Positions 48,659-56,950 of a stretch of 64,000 nt of DNA are shown here, in pieces; position 1 is the first letter of the stretch, and each line of letters begins with the position of its first letter. Location: the NCBI GenBank assembly GCA_029977845.1, contig JAPOKC010000007.1, positions 25,529 through 89,528 of the forward strand, written 5' to 3'. This DNA comes from Mycobacteriaceae bacterium (lineage in GTDB: Bacteria > Actinomycetota > Actinomycetes > Mycobacteriales > Mycobacteriaceae). Position numbers and translations under genes: made by a program. Below the pieces are notes generated by a model that was given only the letters and a program-made list of their open reading frames with translations, did not search any database and had not been told where the DNA came from.

Positions 48659-49131
48659 GCGCGCAACGCGGCGAGTACCCGGTCGGGGTGCCGCGAACTC
48701 ACCAGCCAGTACGGCGTCGGATCGTCCGGATCGTCGAGCACCACCAGCACCATCGGGCCCACCCAGGATCGGTGCAGCACGTATGCGGCCGGGTCGAGCT
48801 GGCGCCCCATCGCCGCCGATTTCGCCGATTTGGGCACCGCCGCGCAGCGTTGCACCACCGAGACCGGCAGGTGGGCGGGTCCGGCCCACAACTGGGCGTC
48901 GGGGCCATCGCCGATCACCCGGACCTCCAAGCGGCTCAGCCAGAGCAGCACACCTGCGGCGGAGGCGCCGAGCACGGCGTAGGCGACGAAGGCCGGCATC
49001 TTGAGGATGCTCATGTTGACCTCGGCTGCGAACAGCGTCGCCAGCCCGAGACCGAGCGGCCACCACCACCACGGCACCCACAACCTCTCGCGGTAGCGCA
49101 CGGTTTGCGAGGTCATACGCGAGCCAGACAC
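48655..49131 (-). CDS. DUF3093 family membrane protein
   Basis: Orthologue of Rv2698, 158 residues from GTG 49131 (153 from ATG 49116). Two membrane helices near the N-terminus ([27 protein letters not shown]..., [19 protein letters not shown]) are followed by a soluble domain ([61 protein letters not shown]) typical of DUF3093. GTG 49131 is preferred because TACCCT (49139-49144, minus strand) lies 7 nt upstream, overlapping the dut -10. Function unknown. Confidence 0.82.
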   Translation of the reverse strand: MSGSRMTSQTVRYRERLWVPWWWWPLGLGLATLFAAEVNMSILKMPAFVAYAVLGASAAGVLLWLSRLEVRVIGDGPDAQLWAGPAHLPVSVVQRCAAVPKSAKSAAMGRQLDPAAYVLHRSWVGPMVLVVLDDPDDPTPYWLVSSRHPDRVLAALRA

Positions 49132-49138
49132 CCGGCCA

Positions 49139-49148
49139 AGGGTAGTCT
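49139..49148. promoter_or_regulatory. Overlapping divergent -10 boxes (DUF3093 gene / dut)
   Basis: In AGGGTAGTCT the minus-strand -10 TACCCT (49139-49144) and the plus-strand -10 TAGTCT (49143-49148) share the central TA. They serve two leaderless genes whose start codons (49131 and 49157) are 25 bp apart. RNA polymerase could occupy only one at a time. Confidence 0.6.
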
Positions 49149-49156
49149 TGCCCCTC

Positions 49157-49621
49157 GTGCCCACCAGTCTTGCGGTGGTTCGCCTGGACCGCGATCTCCC
49201 GATGCCCAGCCGTGCCCACGACGGCGACGCCGGCGTCGATCTGTACAGCGCCGAGGATGTCGAGTTGGCACCGGGACAGCGCAGCCTGGTCCCCACCGGG
49301 ATCGCGGTGGCCATCCCGCGCGGCATGGTGGGTCTGGTGCATCCACGTTCCGGTCTGGCTGCGCGCGTGGGCCTTTCGATCGTCAACAGCCCGGGCACCG
49401 TTGACGCCGGCTACCGCGGCGAGATCAAGGTGTCGCTGATCAACCTCGACCCCGAGGTGCCGATCACGATCCGCCGCGGCGACCGGATCGCCCAACTGAT
49501 CGTTCAGCAGGTCGAGTTACCTGAAATGGTCGAGGTGGACTCCTTCGAGGAGGCCGGCCTGGCTGACACCACCCGTGGCGATGGCGGCCACGGTTCATCC
49601 GGCGGACATGCGAGTTTGTGA
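49157..49621 (+). CDS. dut: dUTP diphosphatase
   Basis: Trimeric dUTPase hydrolysing dUTP to dUMP and PPi, keeping uracil out of DNA and feeding ThyX. The 154 residues equal M. tuberculosis Dut. All five motifs are present: [43 protein letters not shown] and [12 protein letters not shown] at the flexible C-terminus. GTG 49157 is 8 nt after TAGTCT, so leaderless. The TGA stop overlaps the ATG of the DUF3710 gene. Confidence 0.97.
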   Translation: MPTSLAVVRLDRDLPMPSRAHDGDAGVDLYSAEDVELAPGQRSLVPTGIAVAIPRGMVGLVHPRSGLAARVGLSIVNSPGTVDAGYRGEIKVSLINLDPEVPITIRRGDRIAQLIVQQVELPEMVEVDSFEEAGLADTTRGDGGHGSSGGHASL

Positions 49622-50442
49622 TGGCATTCGGTAGACGTAAGCGCGACGAGGACAGTGGTGCGGCCAGTGGTGCGGCCACGACCTCCGGTGAGAAGAACGA
49701 CGAGACGGTCACCGAGGCCGCTGCGGAGGAGGCGGCCACCGACGTGGTCGAGCAGGATCTCGACGAGGACCGGGGCCCCTTCGACGTCGAGGATTTCGAC
49801 AACGCCGAGGACGCCAATCTGGGGCGACTGGATCTCGGGTCGGTGCTGATCCCGATGCCGCCGGGCGGTCAGGTCCAGGTCGAGATGCAGCCGAACGGAC
49901 TGCCCAACGCGATCTGGGTGGTGACGCCCAACGGTCGCTTCACCATCGCCGCCTACGCCGCGCCCAAGTCACCCGGACTGTGGCGCGAGATCGCCGCCGA
50001 ACTGGCCGACGCACTGCGCAACGACAACGCCACGGTCACCATCGAGGACGGCCCGTGGGGGCGCGAGGTGGTGGGGACCGGCACCGGCGTGGTGCGCTTC
50101 ATCGGTGTCGACGGCTATCGCTGGATGATCCGCTGCGTGGCCAACGGCACCGCCGAAACCATCGCCGCGGTTGCCGCGGAGGCACGGGAAGCGCTGGCGG
50201 ACACCGTGGTTCGCCGTGGCGAGACTCCTCTGCCGGTGCGCACCCCGCTGCCGGTGCAGTTACCCGAGGAGATGGCGGCCCAACTTCGTGCCGCCGCGGC
50301 CCAACAGGCCCAGCAGGCAATGATGGCCGCTCAGCAGGCGATGCTGCATCAGCAGCAGATCCAGCAACAGCAGCAGGAGGAGGCCGAGCGGCGGATGGCT
50401 GCCGAGGCGGCCATGCAGAAGTCCGGCCCGGGCGAGAGCTAG
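49621..50442 (+). CDS. DUF3710 domain protein
   Basis: A 273-residue orthologue of Rv2696c. An acidic, low-complexity N-terminus (about 1-65) is followed by RLDLGSVLIPMPPGGQVQVEMQPNGLPNAIWVVTPNGRFTIAAYAAPKSPGLWREIAAELADAL, the DUF3710 core. Then GWxRCVANG-like and a C-terminal Gln/Ala-rich helix (AAQQAQQAMMAAQQAMLHQQQIQQQQQEEAERRM). Role unknown. Translationally coupled to dut (TGATG). Its TAG shares CTAG with the convergent hydrolase gene. Confidence 0.85.
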   Translation: MAFGRRKRDEDSGAASGAATTSGEKNDETVTEAAAEEAATDVVEQDLDEDRGPFDVEDFDNAEDANLGRLDLGSVLIPMPPGGQVQVEMQPNGLPNAIWVVTPNGRFTIAAYAAPKSPGLWREIAAELADALRNDNATVTIEDGPWGREVVGTGTGVVRFIGVDGYRWMIRCVANGTAETIAAVAAEAREALADTVVRRGETPLPVRTPLPVQLPEEMAAQLRAAAAQQAQQAMMAAQQAMLHQQQIQQQQQEEAERRMAAEAAMQKSGPGES

Positions 50443-51152
50443 TAGAGCTGGTCGGCGCAGTCCCCCAGTGCGGCCAGGCAGGCTTCACCGAGTGCCTCGG
50501 GGCGCGGTCCGAACTCCGCGAAGGTGATGGTGCGCAGTGTCGCCCGCGGCGCGGTGTGTGCCCAGTGCTCGGCGACCCGGAGCGGATGCACCGCGTCGTC
50601 GGGGGAACCGACGACACCCATCGGCGCCGAGAGCCGGCCCAGCGCTGCGGTGTCCGGCGCCGGGTAGCCGGCGGCGGCCTCCATCGCCTCGGGCAGCGCC
50701 GGCCACTGCCGACGCCAGGACCGCTCCAGTTCGTCGGCCAGCCACGCCGGGCTGGACTCGCGCATCGCGCTGATCACCGCCTCCAGGCCGTCGTGGCGCA
50801 GGCTGGCCGCGGTGTGCCGGGCCGAGACCGCGGCCGGAGCGTTCCCGGGCGCACCGGTCCACGGCGGCAACGCGGCCAGCACGGCGACCGTCCGGGTCGG
50901 GTTGGCCAGCGCCCAGGCTGCGCCGAACGCCGCCCCCAGCGACACCCCGCCCACCGCGATCGGGCCCCGGGCGGCGGCCGCCTCGACTGCGGATGCGTAG
51001 CCGGTCAGTAGGTCGGCGGGCTGCGGCGGCACGGCGACCAGCACCGCTCCGGCCCGCTCGAGAGGTCCGGCGAAGGCTCTGCGCAGGTAGTCCTCGTCGG
51101 ACCCGGTTCCGGGCATCAACACCGTCATCACACCGCGCAGGTCGATCGCCAC
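50439..51152 (-). CDS. Alpha/beta-hydrolase fold protein (Rv2695-like)
   Basis: A 237-residue protein with the alpha/beta-hydrolase nucleophile elbow GGVSLGAAFG (G-x-S-x-G). The oxyanion strand VMTVLMPGTGSDEDYLRRAF and a C-terminal Asp/His region (GVVGSPDDAVHPLRVAEHWAH) are also present. Substrate unknown. GTG 51152 is chosen because CACGAT lies 6 nt upstream and the length matches Rv2695 (235); GTG 51191 is an in-frame alternative. Confidence 0.82.
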   Translation of the reverse strand: MAIDLRGVMTVLMPGTGSDEDYLRRAFAGPLERAGAVLVAVPPQPADLLTGYASAVEAAAARGPIAVGGVSLGAAFGAAWALANPTRTVAVLAALPPWTGAPGNAPAAVSARHTAASLRHDGLEAVISAMRESSPAWLADELERSWRRQWPALPEAMEAAAGYPAPDTAALGRLSAPMGVVGSPDDAVHPLRVAEHWAHTAPRATLRTITFAEFGPRPEALGEACLAALGDCADQLY

Positions 51153-51267
51153 CCCACGATCGTGCCTGGTGAGGATCGCCGCTCCGCGCACGGGTATGGC
51201 GCGTGGCGCCGGGCCATAACAAGGTCTACGGTGGCGGTGTCAGTGAGAACGCACATGCAGGAGAGAT

Positions 51268-51639
51268 ATGGCTGCGGCCGATGGTTTTGTACGCCGCCTG
51301 ACCCGTCGAAAGACGGACAACCCCCAACGACGCGATACCGAGGTGCTCAGCGGTGACTCCCCGGGAGACGGCGCGCAGCGCGCCGTCGATTGTCAGCGCG
51401 GCCAGGAGGTGACGATGGTCGGGGAACTGCGCAGCGTGGAAACCAGTGGCAAGGGCTCCGCGGGCGGTCTGCGCGCCGAACTGTTCGACGGCACCGATAC
51501 CGTGGTGCTGGTGTGGCTGGGCCAGCGCCGAATCCCCGGTATCGACTGCGGGCGCACGCTGCGAGTGCACGGCCGGGTGGGCATGCTGGAGAACGGCAGC
51601 AAGGCGATCTACAACCCGCACTACGAAATTCAGCGTTGA
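51268..51639 (+). CDS. OB-fold nucleic-acid-binding domain protein
   Basis: A 123-residue orthologue of Rv2694c. A basic N-terminus (FVRRLTRRKTDNPQRRD) is followed by a single OB fold: VTMVGELRSVETSGKGSAGGLRAELFDGTDTVVLVWLGQRRIPGIDCGRTLRVHGRVGMLENGSKAIYNPHYEIQ. It resembles the anticodon/ssDNA-binding OB class. GGAGAG lies upstream of the ATG. The stop overlaps the TTG start of the DUF3159 gene (TTGA). Confidence 0.85.
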   Translation: MAAADGFVRRLTRRKTDNPQRRDTEVLSGDSPGDGAQRAVDCQRGQEVTMVGELRSVETSGKGSAGGLRAELFDGTDTVVLVWLGQRRIPGIDCGRTLRVHGRVGMLENGSKAIYNPHYEIQR

Positions 51640-52298
51640 GTTCCGGGCAGAGCGCGGAGCAGAGGGCGGACAAGACCCCTGGCCAGGCGCTGCTCGATCA
51701 GATGGGCGGGGTCAGCGGCCTGATCTATTCGGCGCTTCCGGTCGCCGTCCTGGTTCCGGTCAATACCGCGTTCGGCCTGCTTCCGGCGATCCTGTCCGCG
51801 CTCGGCGTCGCGTTGCTGATCCTGCTGTGGCGGTTGTACCGGCATGACTCGGTCCAGCCGGCGCTGGCGGGGTTCTTCGGCGTAGGCCTGAGCGCGCTGA
51901 TCGCCTGGCTGGTCGGTGCCTCCAAAGGGTATTTCCTGCTGGGGATCTGGACATCGCTGATCTGGGCCGCGGTGTTCGCCGCATCGGTGCTGATCCGGCG
52001 GCCCGCCGTGGGCTACGTGTGGAGCTGGGTCAACGGTCACGACCGCGCCTGGCGCCGGTCCCGACGCGCCGTGCTGGCGTTCGACCTGGCGACCCTGACC
52101 TGGGTCGCGGTCTTCGGTGCCCGTTTCCTCGTTCAGCACCACCTCTACGACGCCGACAAGACCGGCTGGCTGGGAGTCGCCCGCATCGCGATGGGCTGGC
52201 CGCTGACAGCGGTCGCGGCGCTGGGCACCTACCTGGCCATCCGGGCGGCCCAGCGGGCGCTGCACGCCGGCCATTCCGGCGCGCAGCCGACGGGCTGA
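51636..52298 (+). CDS. DUF3159 family membrane protein
   Basis: A 220-residue integral membrane protein (Rv2693c-like) with about five helices. DUF3159 features are LLDQMGGVSGLIYSALPVAVLVPVNTAFGLLPAILSALGVALLILLWRLYRHDSVQPALAGFFGVGLSALIAWLVGASKGYFLLGIW. Function unknown. The start is inferred to be TTG 51636, overlapping the TGA of the OB-fold gene as TTGA; no closer ATG or GTG preserves the conserved N-terminus. Ends 1 nt before the convergent ceoC. Confidence 0.83.
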   Translation: MSSGQSAEQRADKTPGQALLDQMGGVSGLIYSALPVAVLVPVNTAFGLLPAILSALGVALLILLWRLYRHDSVQPALAGFFGVGLSALIAWLVGASKGYFLLGIWTSLIWAAVFAASVLIRRPAVGYVWSWVNGHDRAWRRSRRAVLAFDLATLTWVAVFGARFLVQHHLYDADKTGWLGVARIAMGWPLTAVAALGTYLAIRAAQRALHAGHSGAQPTG

Positions 52299-52299
52299 A

Positions 52300-52968
52300 T
52301 CAGTTATCCGAGCCGCGGCCGAAAAGGCTGCGCAGTTCGTCCTCGACATCGGGTGATGCGACGAACAGCAACTCGTCTCCCCCTTCGAGCGGCTCGTCCG
52401 CCTCGGGCACGATGACGCGCTGGCCGCGCAGGATGGTGACCAGGGCTGCGTCGCGGGGCAGCGTCAGCTTGCGGACCGGACGTCCGCCCCAGCGGGTGTC
52501 CTCCGGAAGGGTGATCTCCACGAGGTTGGCGTTACCCTTGCGAAACTCCATGAGCCGCACGACATCTCCGACCGTGAAGGCCTCTTCCACCAGGGAGGCG
52601 AGCATTCGCGGCGTGGAGACGGCGTGGTCGACGCCCCATGCGCTGTCGAACAGCCACTCGTTACGAGGGTCGTTGACCCGGGCCACTACACGGGGTGCGG
52701 CGAACTCGGTCTTGGCCAGCAGGGACAGCACCACATTGGCTTTGTCATCGCCGGTCGCGGCGATCACCACGTCGAATTCCTCGAGGTGCATGGACTCCAG
52801 CAGGGTCAGCTCGCAGGCGTCGCCGAGTACCCAGTGCGCGGCCGGGATGGCGTCGGGTTCGACGTGACGGGCGTTGCGGTCGATGAGGGTGACGGCGTGT
52901 CCGTTGTCGACCAGCTCGCGCGCGATCGAACGGCCGACGGCGCCGGCACCGGCGATGGCGACTTTCAT
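52300..52968 (-). CDS. ceoC: K+ uptake regulatory protein CeoC (TrkA-like)
   Basis: A 222-residue TrkA-type RCK subunit (Rv2692) that controls a Trk/Ktr potassium channel. An RCK_N Rossmann fold begins MKVAIAGAGAVGRSIARELVDNGHAVTLIDRN (GxGxxG), followed by VVIAATGDDKANVVLSLLAKT, and an RCK_C domain (LPRDAALVTILRGQRVIVPEADEPLEGGDELLFVASPD). The ATG overlaps the ceoB stop by 4 nt. No channel subunit gene is adjacent. Confidence 0.92.
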   Translation of the reverse strand: MKVAIAGAGAVGRSIARELVDNGHAVTLIDRNARHVEPDAIPAAHWVLGDACELTLLESMHLEEFDVVIAATGDDKANVVLSLLAKTEFAAPRVVARVNDPRNEWLFDSAWGVDHAVSTPRMLASLVEEAFTVGDVVRLMEFRKGNANLVEITLPEDTRWGGRPVRKLTLPRDAALVTILRGQRVIVPEADEPLEGGDELLFVASPDVEDELRSLFGRGSDN

Positions 52969-53636
52969 TCCCCGACCCCTTCCGCGGGCTGCGCAGCGGC
53001 GATGGCCAAGGCCTCGGCGGCGTGTCCCGACACCGCCGCCAGGTAGACCTGATCGCCGGCCTGGATGACCGTGTTGGCGTCGGGCAGCACCCCGGTGCCG
53101 AACCGGATCAGGAAGGCGACCCGGGCTCCGGTGGCCTCCTCCAGGACGGTTACCGGATGGCCGGCCCACCGCTCATGAAGCTCGGCCTCGCAGACCGCCA
53201 CGGTGCCGCTGGGATCGCGCCATTTTGTAGTTTCGGTCTCATGGGTGAGGGTGTTGAGCAACCGGTCGGTGGTCCAGGGAACGGTCGCAACCGTGGGGAT
53301 GCCGAGCCGCTCGTAGACCGCGGCACGTTTGGCGTCGTAGATACGGGCCACCACCCGCTGCACACCGAACATCTCGCGGGCCACCCTGGCCGAGATGATG
53401 TTGGAGTTGTCCCCGGACGACACCGCGGCGAAGGCATCCGCGCGCTCAATTCCGGCTCTCAGCAACACTTCTCGGTCAAAACCCATACCCAGCACGCGCT
53501 CGCCGCTGAAATCGGGGGACAGTCGGTTGAACGCGGTCGGGTCGCGATCGATGATCGCCACGTCGTGCCCGACCCGGCACAGCGCGTCGGCCAGTGAGGC
53601 CCCGACGCGGCCGCACCCCATCACCACAACCCGCAC
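52965..53636 (-). CDS. ceoB: K+ uptake regulatory protein CeoB (TrkA-like)
   Basis: A 223-residue paralogue of CeoC and its partner (Rv2691). RCK_N: MRVVVMGCGRVGASLADALCRVGHDVAIIDRDPTAFNRL, then SSGDNSNIISARVAREMFGVQRVVARIYDAKRA. RCK_C: GARVAFLIRFGTGVLPDANTVIQAGDQVYLAA. The two probably form the hetero-octameric gating ring. The GTG start has GGAC upstream; translation of ceoC is coupled to it. Confidence 0.92.
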   Translation of the reverse strand: MRVVVMGCGRVGASLADALCRVGHDVAIIDRDPTAFNRLSPDFSGERVLGMGFDREVLLRAGIERADAFAAVSSGDNSNIISARVAREMFGVQRVVARIYDAKRAAVYERLGIPTVATVPWTTDRLLNTLTHETETTKWRDPSGTVAVCEAELHERWAGHPVTVLEEATGARVAFLIRFGTGVLPDANTVIQAGDQVYLAAVSGHAAEALAIAAAQPAEGVGE

Positions 53637-53733
53637 CTGAAGTCCTTTCGGCAGTCATGTTCGATACGTGGTCGGCGGCCCGCCGAAGGGCCGTCTCGGT
53701 ACCCGGAACGCTACCGCCATCGGGCCGAAGGCC

Positions 53734-53739
53734 TACCCT
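53734..53739 (+). promoter_or_regulatory. -10 hexamer of the APC permease gene (leaderless)
   Basis: TACCCT lies 8 nt before GTG 53748. It indicates that GTG, not the TTG at 53739, is the start. Confidence 0.5.
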
Positions 53740-53747
53740 TGGCTATC

Positions 53748-55742
53748 GTGTCGAAGCTTTCCGGCGGCCTGCGCCGGGTTCTGATCGGGCAGCCGTTCCG
53801 TAGCGACAAGCTGGCCCACACGCTGCTGCCCAAGCGCATCGCCCTGCCGGTTTTCGCCTCCGATGCCATGTCGTCGGTCGCCTACGCCCCGGAGGAGATC
53901 TTCCTGGTGCTCTCGGTGGCCGGCCTGTCGGCCTACACCCTGGCGCCCTGGATCGGCGTGGCGGTGGCACTGGTCATGCTGGTGGTCGTCGCCTCCTACC
54001 GGCAGAACGTGCACGCCTACCCCTCCGGTGGTGGCGACTACGAGGTGGTGACCACCAATCTTGGCCATACCGCCGGGCTGACGGTCGCCAGCGCACTGCT
54101 GGTCGACTACGTGCTGACCGTCGCGGTGTCGATGGCCTCGGCGATGTCGAACATCGGCTCGGCGGTGCCGCTGATCGCCCAGCACAAGGTGATCTTCGCG
54201 GTCACCGCCATCGCGCTGCTCACCGCGATGAATCTGCGCGGCATCCGGGAGTCCGGTACGGCGTTCGCGATCCCGACATATGCGTTCATCGTCGGGATGT
54301 TCATCATGATCCTCTGGGGTTTCTTCCAGATTCACGTGCTCGGCCATGACCTTCAGGCCGAGTCGGCCGGCTTCGAACTGCACTCCGAACACGGCGACGT
54401 GATGGGCCTGGCGCTGGTGTTTCTGGTCGCCCGGGCGTTCTCCTCGGGTTGTGCGGCGCTTACCGGCGTTGAGGCCATCAGCAACGGTGTGCCGGCGTTC
54501 CGCAAGCCGAAATCCAAGAACGCCGCGACCACTCTGGCGATGCTCGGCTCGCTGGCAGTCGCGATGTTCATGGGGATGATCATGCTGGCCATCAACACCG
54601 GGGTGAAGATCGCCGAGAACCCCGCCGAACAGCTGATCGGCGCCCCGCCGAACTACCACCAGAAGACCCTGGTGGCGCAACTGGCCGACGCGGTCTTCCA
54701 CGACTTCCCGGTCGGGCTGTTCCTGATCACCGGCGTCACCGCACTGATCCTCGTGCTGGCCGCCAACACCGCGTTCAACGGCTTCCCGGTGCTCGGCTCG
54801 ATCTTGGCCCAGGATCGCTACCTGCCGCGCCAGCTGCACACCCGTGGTGACCGGCTGGCGTTCTCCAACGGCATCGTCTTCCTGGCGCTGGCCGCGATCG
54901 CGTTCGTCGTCGCGTTCAACGCGGAGGTGACGCAGCTCATCCAGCTCTACATCGTCGGGGTGTTCGTCTCGTTCACGCTCAGCCAGATCGGCATGGTGCG
55001 GCACTGGAACCGCCATCTGCGCACCGAGGAGGACCCGCAGGAGCGTCGCCGGATGATCCGGTCGAGGACCATCAACACGATCGGATTCATCGCCACCGGC
55101 GCGGTGCTGATCGTCGTGCTGGTGACCAAGTTCCTGGCCGGTGCCTGGATCGCGATTGTGGCCATGACGAGCCTGTTCATCCTGATGAAGGGCATCAACC
55201 GGCACTACGCATCCGTCTCGCGCGAACTCACGCCCGACGAAGAGGAAGCCGGTTCGGTGGTGCTGCCCAGCCGCAACCACGCCGTGGTGCTGGTGTCCAA
55301 CATGCAATTACCCACCCTGCGGGCGCTGGCGTACGCGCGGGCCACCCGCCCCGACGTGCTGGAGGCGGTCACCGTCAACGTCGAGGACGGGGAGACCAAG
55401 AAGCTGGTGCACGAGTGGGAGGAGAGCGACATCACGGTGCCGCTCAAGGTGCTCGCCTCGCCGTACCGCGAGGTGACCGGACCGGTGCTCGATTACATCA
55501 AGCGGATCAGCAACGAGTCGACCCGCACGGTGGTCACCGTCTTCATTCCCGAATACGTGGTCGGGCACTGGTGGGAACAGGTGCTGCACAACCAGAGCGC
55601 ACTTCGGCTCAAGGCCCGGCTGCTGTTCCTGCCCAACGTCATGATGACTTCGGTTCCCTGGCAACTGAACTCCTCGGAGCGGGTCAGGCAGCTCGAGGGA
55701 CAGAGCGCAGCGGGCGACGTCCGCCGCGGCTTCGTGGAGTGA
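53748..55742 (+). CDS. APC family permease (Rv2690c-like)
   Basis: A 664-residue amino-acid/polyamine-type permease with 12 membrane helices, beginning KLAHTLLPKRIALPVFASDAMSSVAYAPEEIFLVLSVAGL; SDAMSSVAYAPEE is the helix-1 substrate-site motif. A soluble C-terminal half of about 180 residues has a UspA-like ending (VVVLVSNMQLPTLRALAYARATRPDVLEAVTVN...HNQSALRLKARLLFLPNVMMTSVPWQL). This group resembles KimA-type K+/H+ symporters, which would fit ceoB/C next door, but that is inference. The stop overlaps the next GTG. Confidence 0.87.
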   Translation: MSKLSGGLRRVLIGQPFRSDKLAHTLLPKRIALPVFASDAMSSVAYAPEEIFLVLSVAGLSAYTLAPWIGVAVALVMLVVVASYRQNVHAYPSGGGDYEVVTTNLGHTAGLTVASALLVDYVLTVAVSMASAMSNIGSAVPLIAQHKVIFAVTAIALLTAMNLRGIRESGTAFAIPTYAFIVGMFIMILWGFFQIHVLGHDLQAESAGFELHSEHGDVMGLALVFLVARAFSSGCAALTGVEAISNGVPAFRKPKSKNAATTLAMLGSLAVAMFMGMIMLAINTGVKIAENPAEQLIGAPPNYHQKTLVAQLADAVFHDFPVGLFLITGVTALILVLAANTAFNGFPVLGSILAQDRYLPRQLHTRGDRLAFSNGIVFLALAAIAFVVAFNAEVTQLIQLYIVGVFVSFTLSQIGMVRHWNRHLRTEEDPQERRRMIRSRTINTIGFIATGAVLIVVLVTKFLAGAWIAIVAMTSLFILMKGINRHYASVSRELTPDEEEAGSVVLPSRNHAVVLVSNMQLPTLRALAYARATRPDVLEAVTVNVEDGETKKLVHEWEESDITVPLKVLASPYREVTGPVLDYIKRISNESTRTVVTVFIPEYVVGHWWEQVLHNQSALRLKARLLFLPNVMMTSVPWQLNSSERVRQLEGQSAAGDVRRGFVE

Positions 55743-56941
55743 CCGGCCCGGCCAGGATGGAGCCGGCCCCGTCCGAACTTGAGCTGACCGCCGGTCCGGC
55801 AGCCAACGGTGGGAGCTGTGTGGCCCGCCACGACGGCCGGGTGGTGTTCGTCCGCTACGCCCTGCCCGGTGAGACGGTCCGGGTGCGGGTCACCTCGCAG
55901 CGGGGCTCGTACTGGAACGCCGACGCGATCGAGGTGCTGGAGGCTTCGCCCGACCGGATCGACCCGCTGTGTCCGATCGCCGGTGTGGACGGGTCCGGCT
56001 GCTGTGACCTGTCATTCGTGCAACCGCAGGCGGTGCGCAGGCTCAAGGGCGAGGTGGTCGCCAATCAGCTTGCCCGGCTGGGGGATTACCGGTGGGAGGG
56101 CTGCGCTGAGCCGGTCGGTGCGGCCGGCGCACTGGGCTGGCGGACGCGGGTGCGGCTCGCGGTGGGCGCCGATGGTCACGCCGGTTTCCATCGCTACCAC
56201 AGCACCGATCTGGTCACCGATCTTCGCTGTGGGCAGCTGCCCGACGGCATGCTCGCCGGTCTGGACTCGCGACGGTGGCGTCCGGGTGACCAGGTGCACG
56301 TCGTCCTCGACGACGACGGGCGCCGTCACGTGGTGTCCACGAATAAGGATCGGCGCGGTGTCACCGTCTCCGAAGGGGATCGGGAGTGCGCGCAACGCGT
56401 GGGCGAGCGCAGCTGGCGGTTACCGGTCACCGCGTTCTGGCAGTCCCATCGCGAGGCTCCTGCGGCCTACACCGCACTGGTGGCGCAGTGGGCGGCCGGA
56501 CAGCAGGGCGGGCAGGCCTGGGATCTCTACGGCGGCGCGGGACTGTTCGCCGTCGCACTGGCCGAATCGGTCGGGGACCGCGGTCTGGTCCTCACGGTGG
56601 ACACCTCGCGTCCGGCGGCCGAGGCGGCGCGATCCGCGCTGGCCGACCTCGGTCAGGTGCACGTGGTCTCGGAGTCGGTGCGCCGCTTTCTGGAAGGCCG
56701 CAGCGACAGAGCCGATATCGCCGTTCTGGACCCGCCGCGGGCCGGCGCCGGGCGGGAGGTCATCGATCTGCTGGCCGCTACCGGGGTGTCCCGGGTGATC
56801 CACATCGGTTGTGAGGCAGCGTCATTCGCCCGCGACATCGGGTTGTATCAACGGCACGGATATCGGGTGGAGCAGCTTCGGGTCTTCGATGCGTTCCCGC
56901 TGACGCATCACGTCGAGTGTTTCGCGCTGCTGAGCCGATAG
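55739..56941 (+). CDS. TrmA/RumA family RNA (uracil-C5)-methyltransferase
   Basis: A 400-residue SAM-dependent m5U methyltransferase (Rv2689c-like). An N-terminal TRAM-like domain (ELTAGPAANGGSCVARHDGRVVFVRYALPGETVRVRVTSQRG) is followed by Cys residues that can bind a 4Fe-4S cluster (LCPIAGVDGSGCCDLSF). The SAM domain has WDLYGGAGLFAVALA and DPPRAGAG, and the catalytic cysteine is in HIGCEAASFARD. The GTG overlaps the upstream TGA. Its TAG stop starts the nhaA -10. Target (rRNA or tRNA) is undetermined. Confidence 0.87.
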   Translation: MTGPARMEPAPSELELTAGPAANGGSCVARHDGRVVFVRYALPGETVRVRVTSQRGSYWNADAIEVLEASPDRIDPLCPIAGVDGSGCCDLSFVQPQAVRRLKGEVVANQLARLGDYRWEGCAEPVGAAGALGWRTRVRLAVGADGHAGFHRYHSTDLVTDLRCGQLPDGMLAGLDSRRWRPGDQVHVVLDDDGRRHVVSTNKDRRGVTVSEGDRECAQRVGERSWRLPVTAFWQSHREAPAAYTALVAQWAAGQQGGQAWDLYGGAGLFAVALAESVGDRGLVLTVDTSRPAAEAARSALADLGQVHVVSESVRRFLEGRSDRADIAVLDPPRAGAGREVIDLLAATGVSRVIHIGCEAASFARDIGLYQRHGYRVEQLRVFDAFPLTHHVECFALLSR

Positions 56942-56944
56942 AGT
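56939..56944 (+). promoter_or_regulatory. -10 hexamer of nhaA overlapping a stop codon
   Basis: TAGAGT begins with the TAG stop of the methyltransferase gene and ends 6 nt before GTG 56951 of nhaA. Confidence 0.5.
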
Positions 56945-56950
56945 CGTCAA

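Noticed and set aside
53733..55307. 524-residue minus-strand ORF opposite the APC permease gene
   Set aside because: His/Asp/Arg-rich shadow of a high-GC gene in another frame, without a start context; the plus-strand membrane protein is clearly real.
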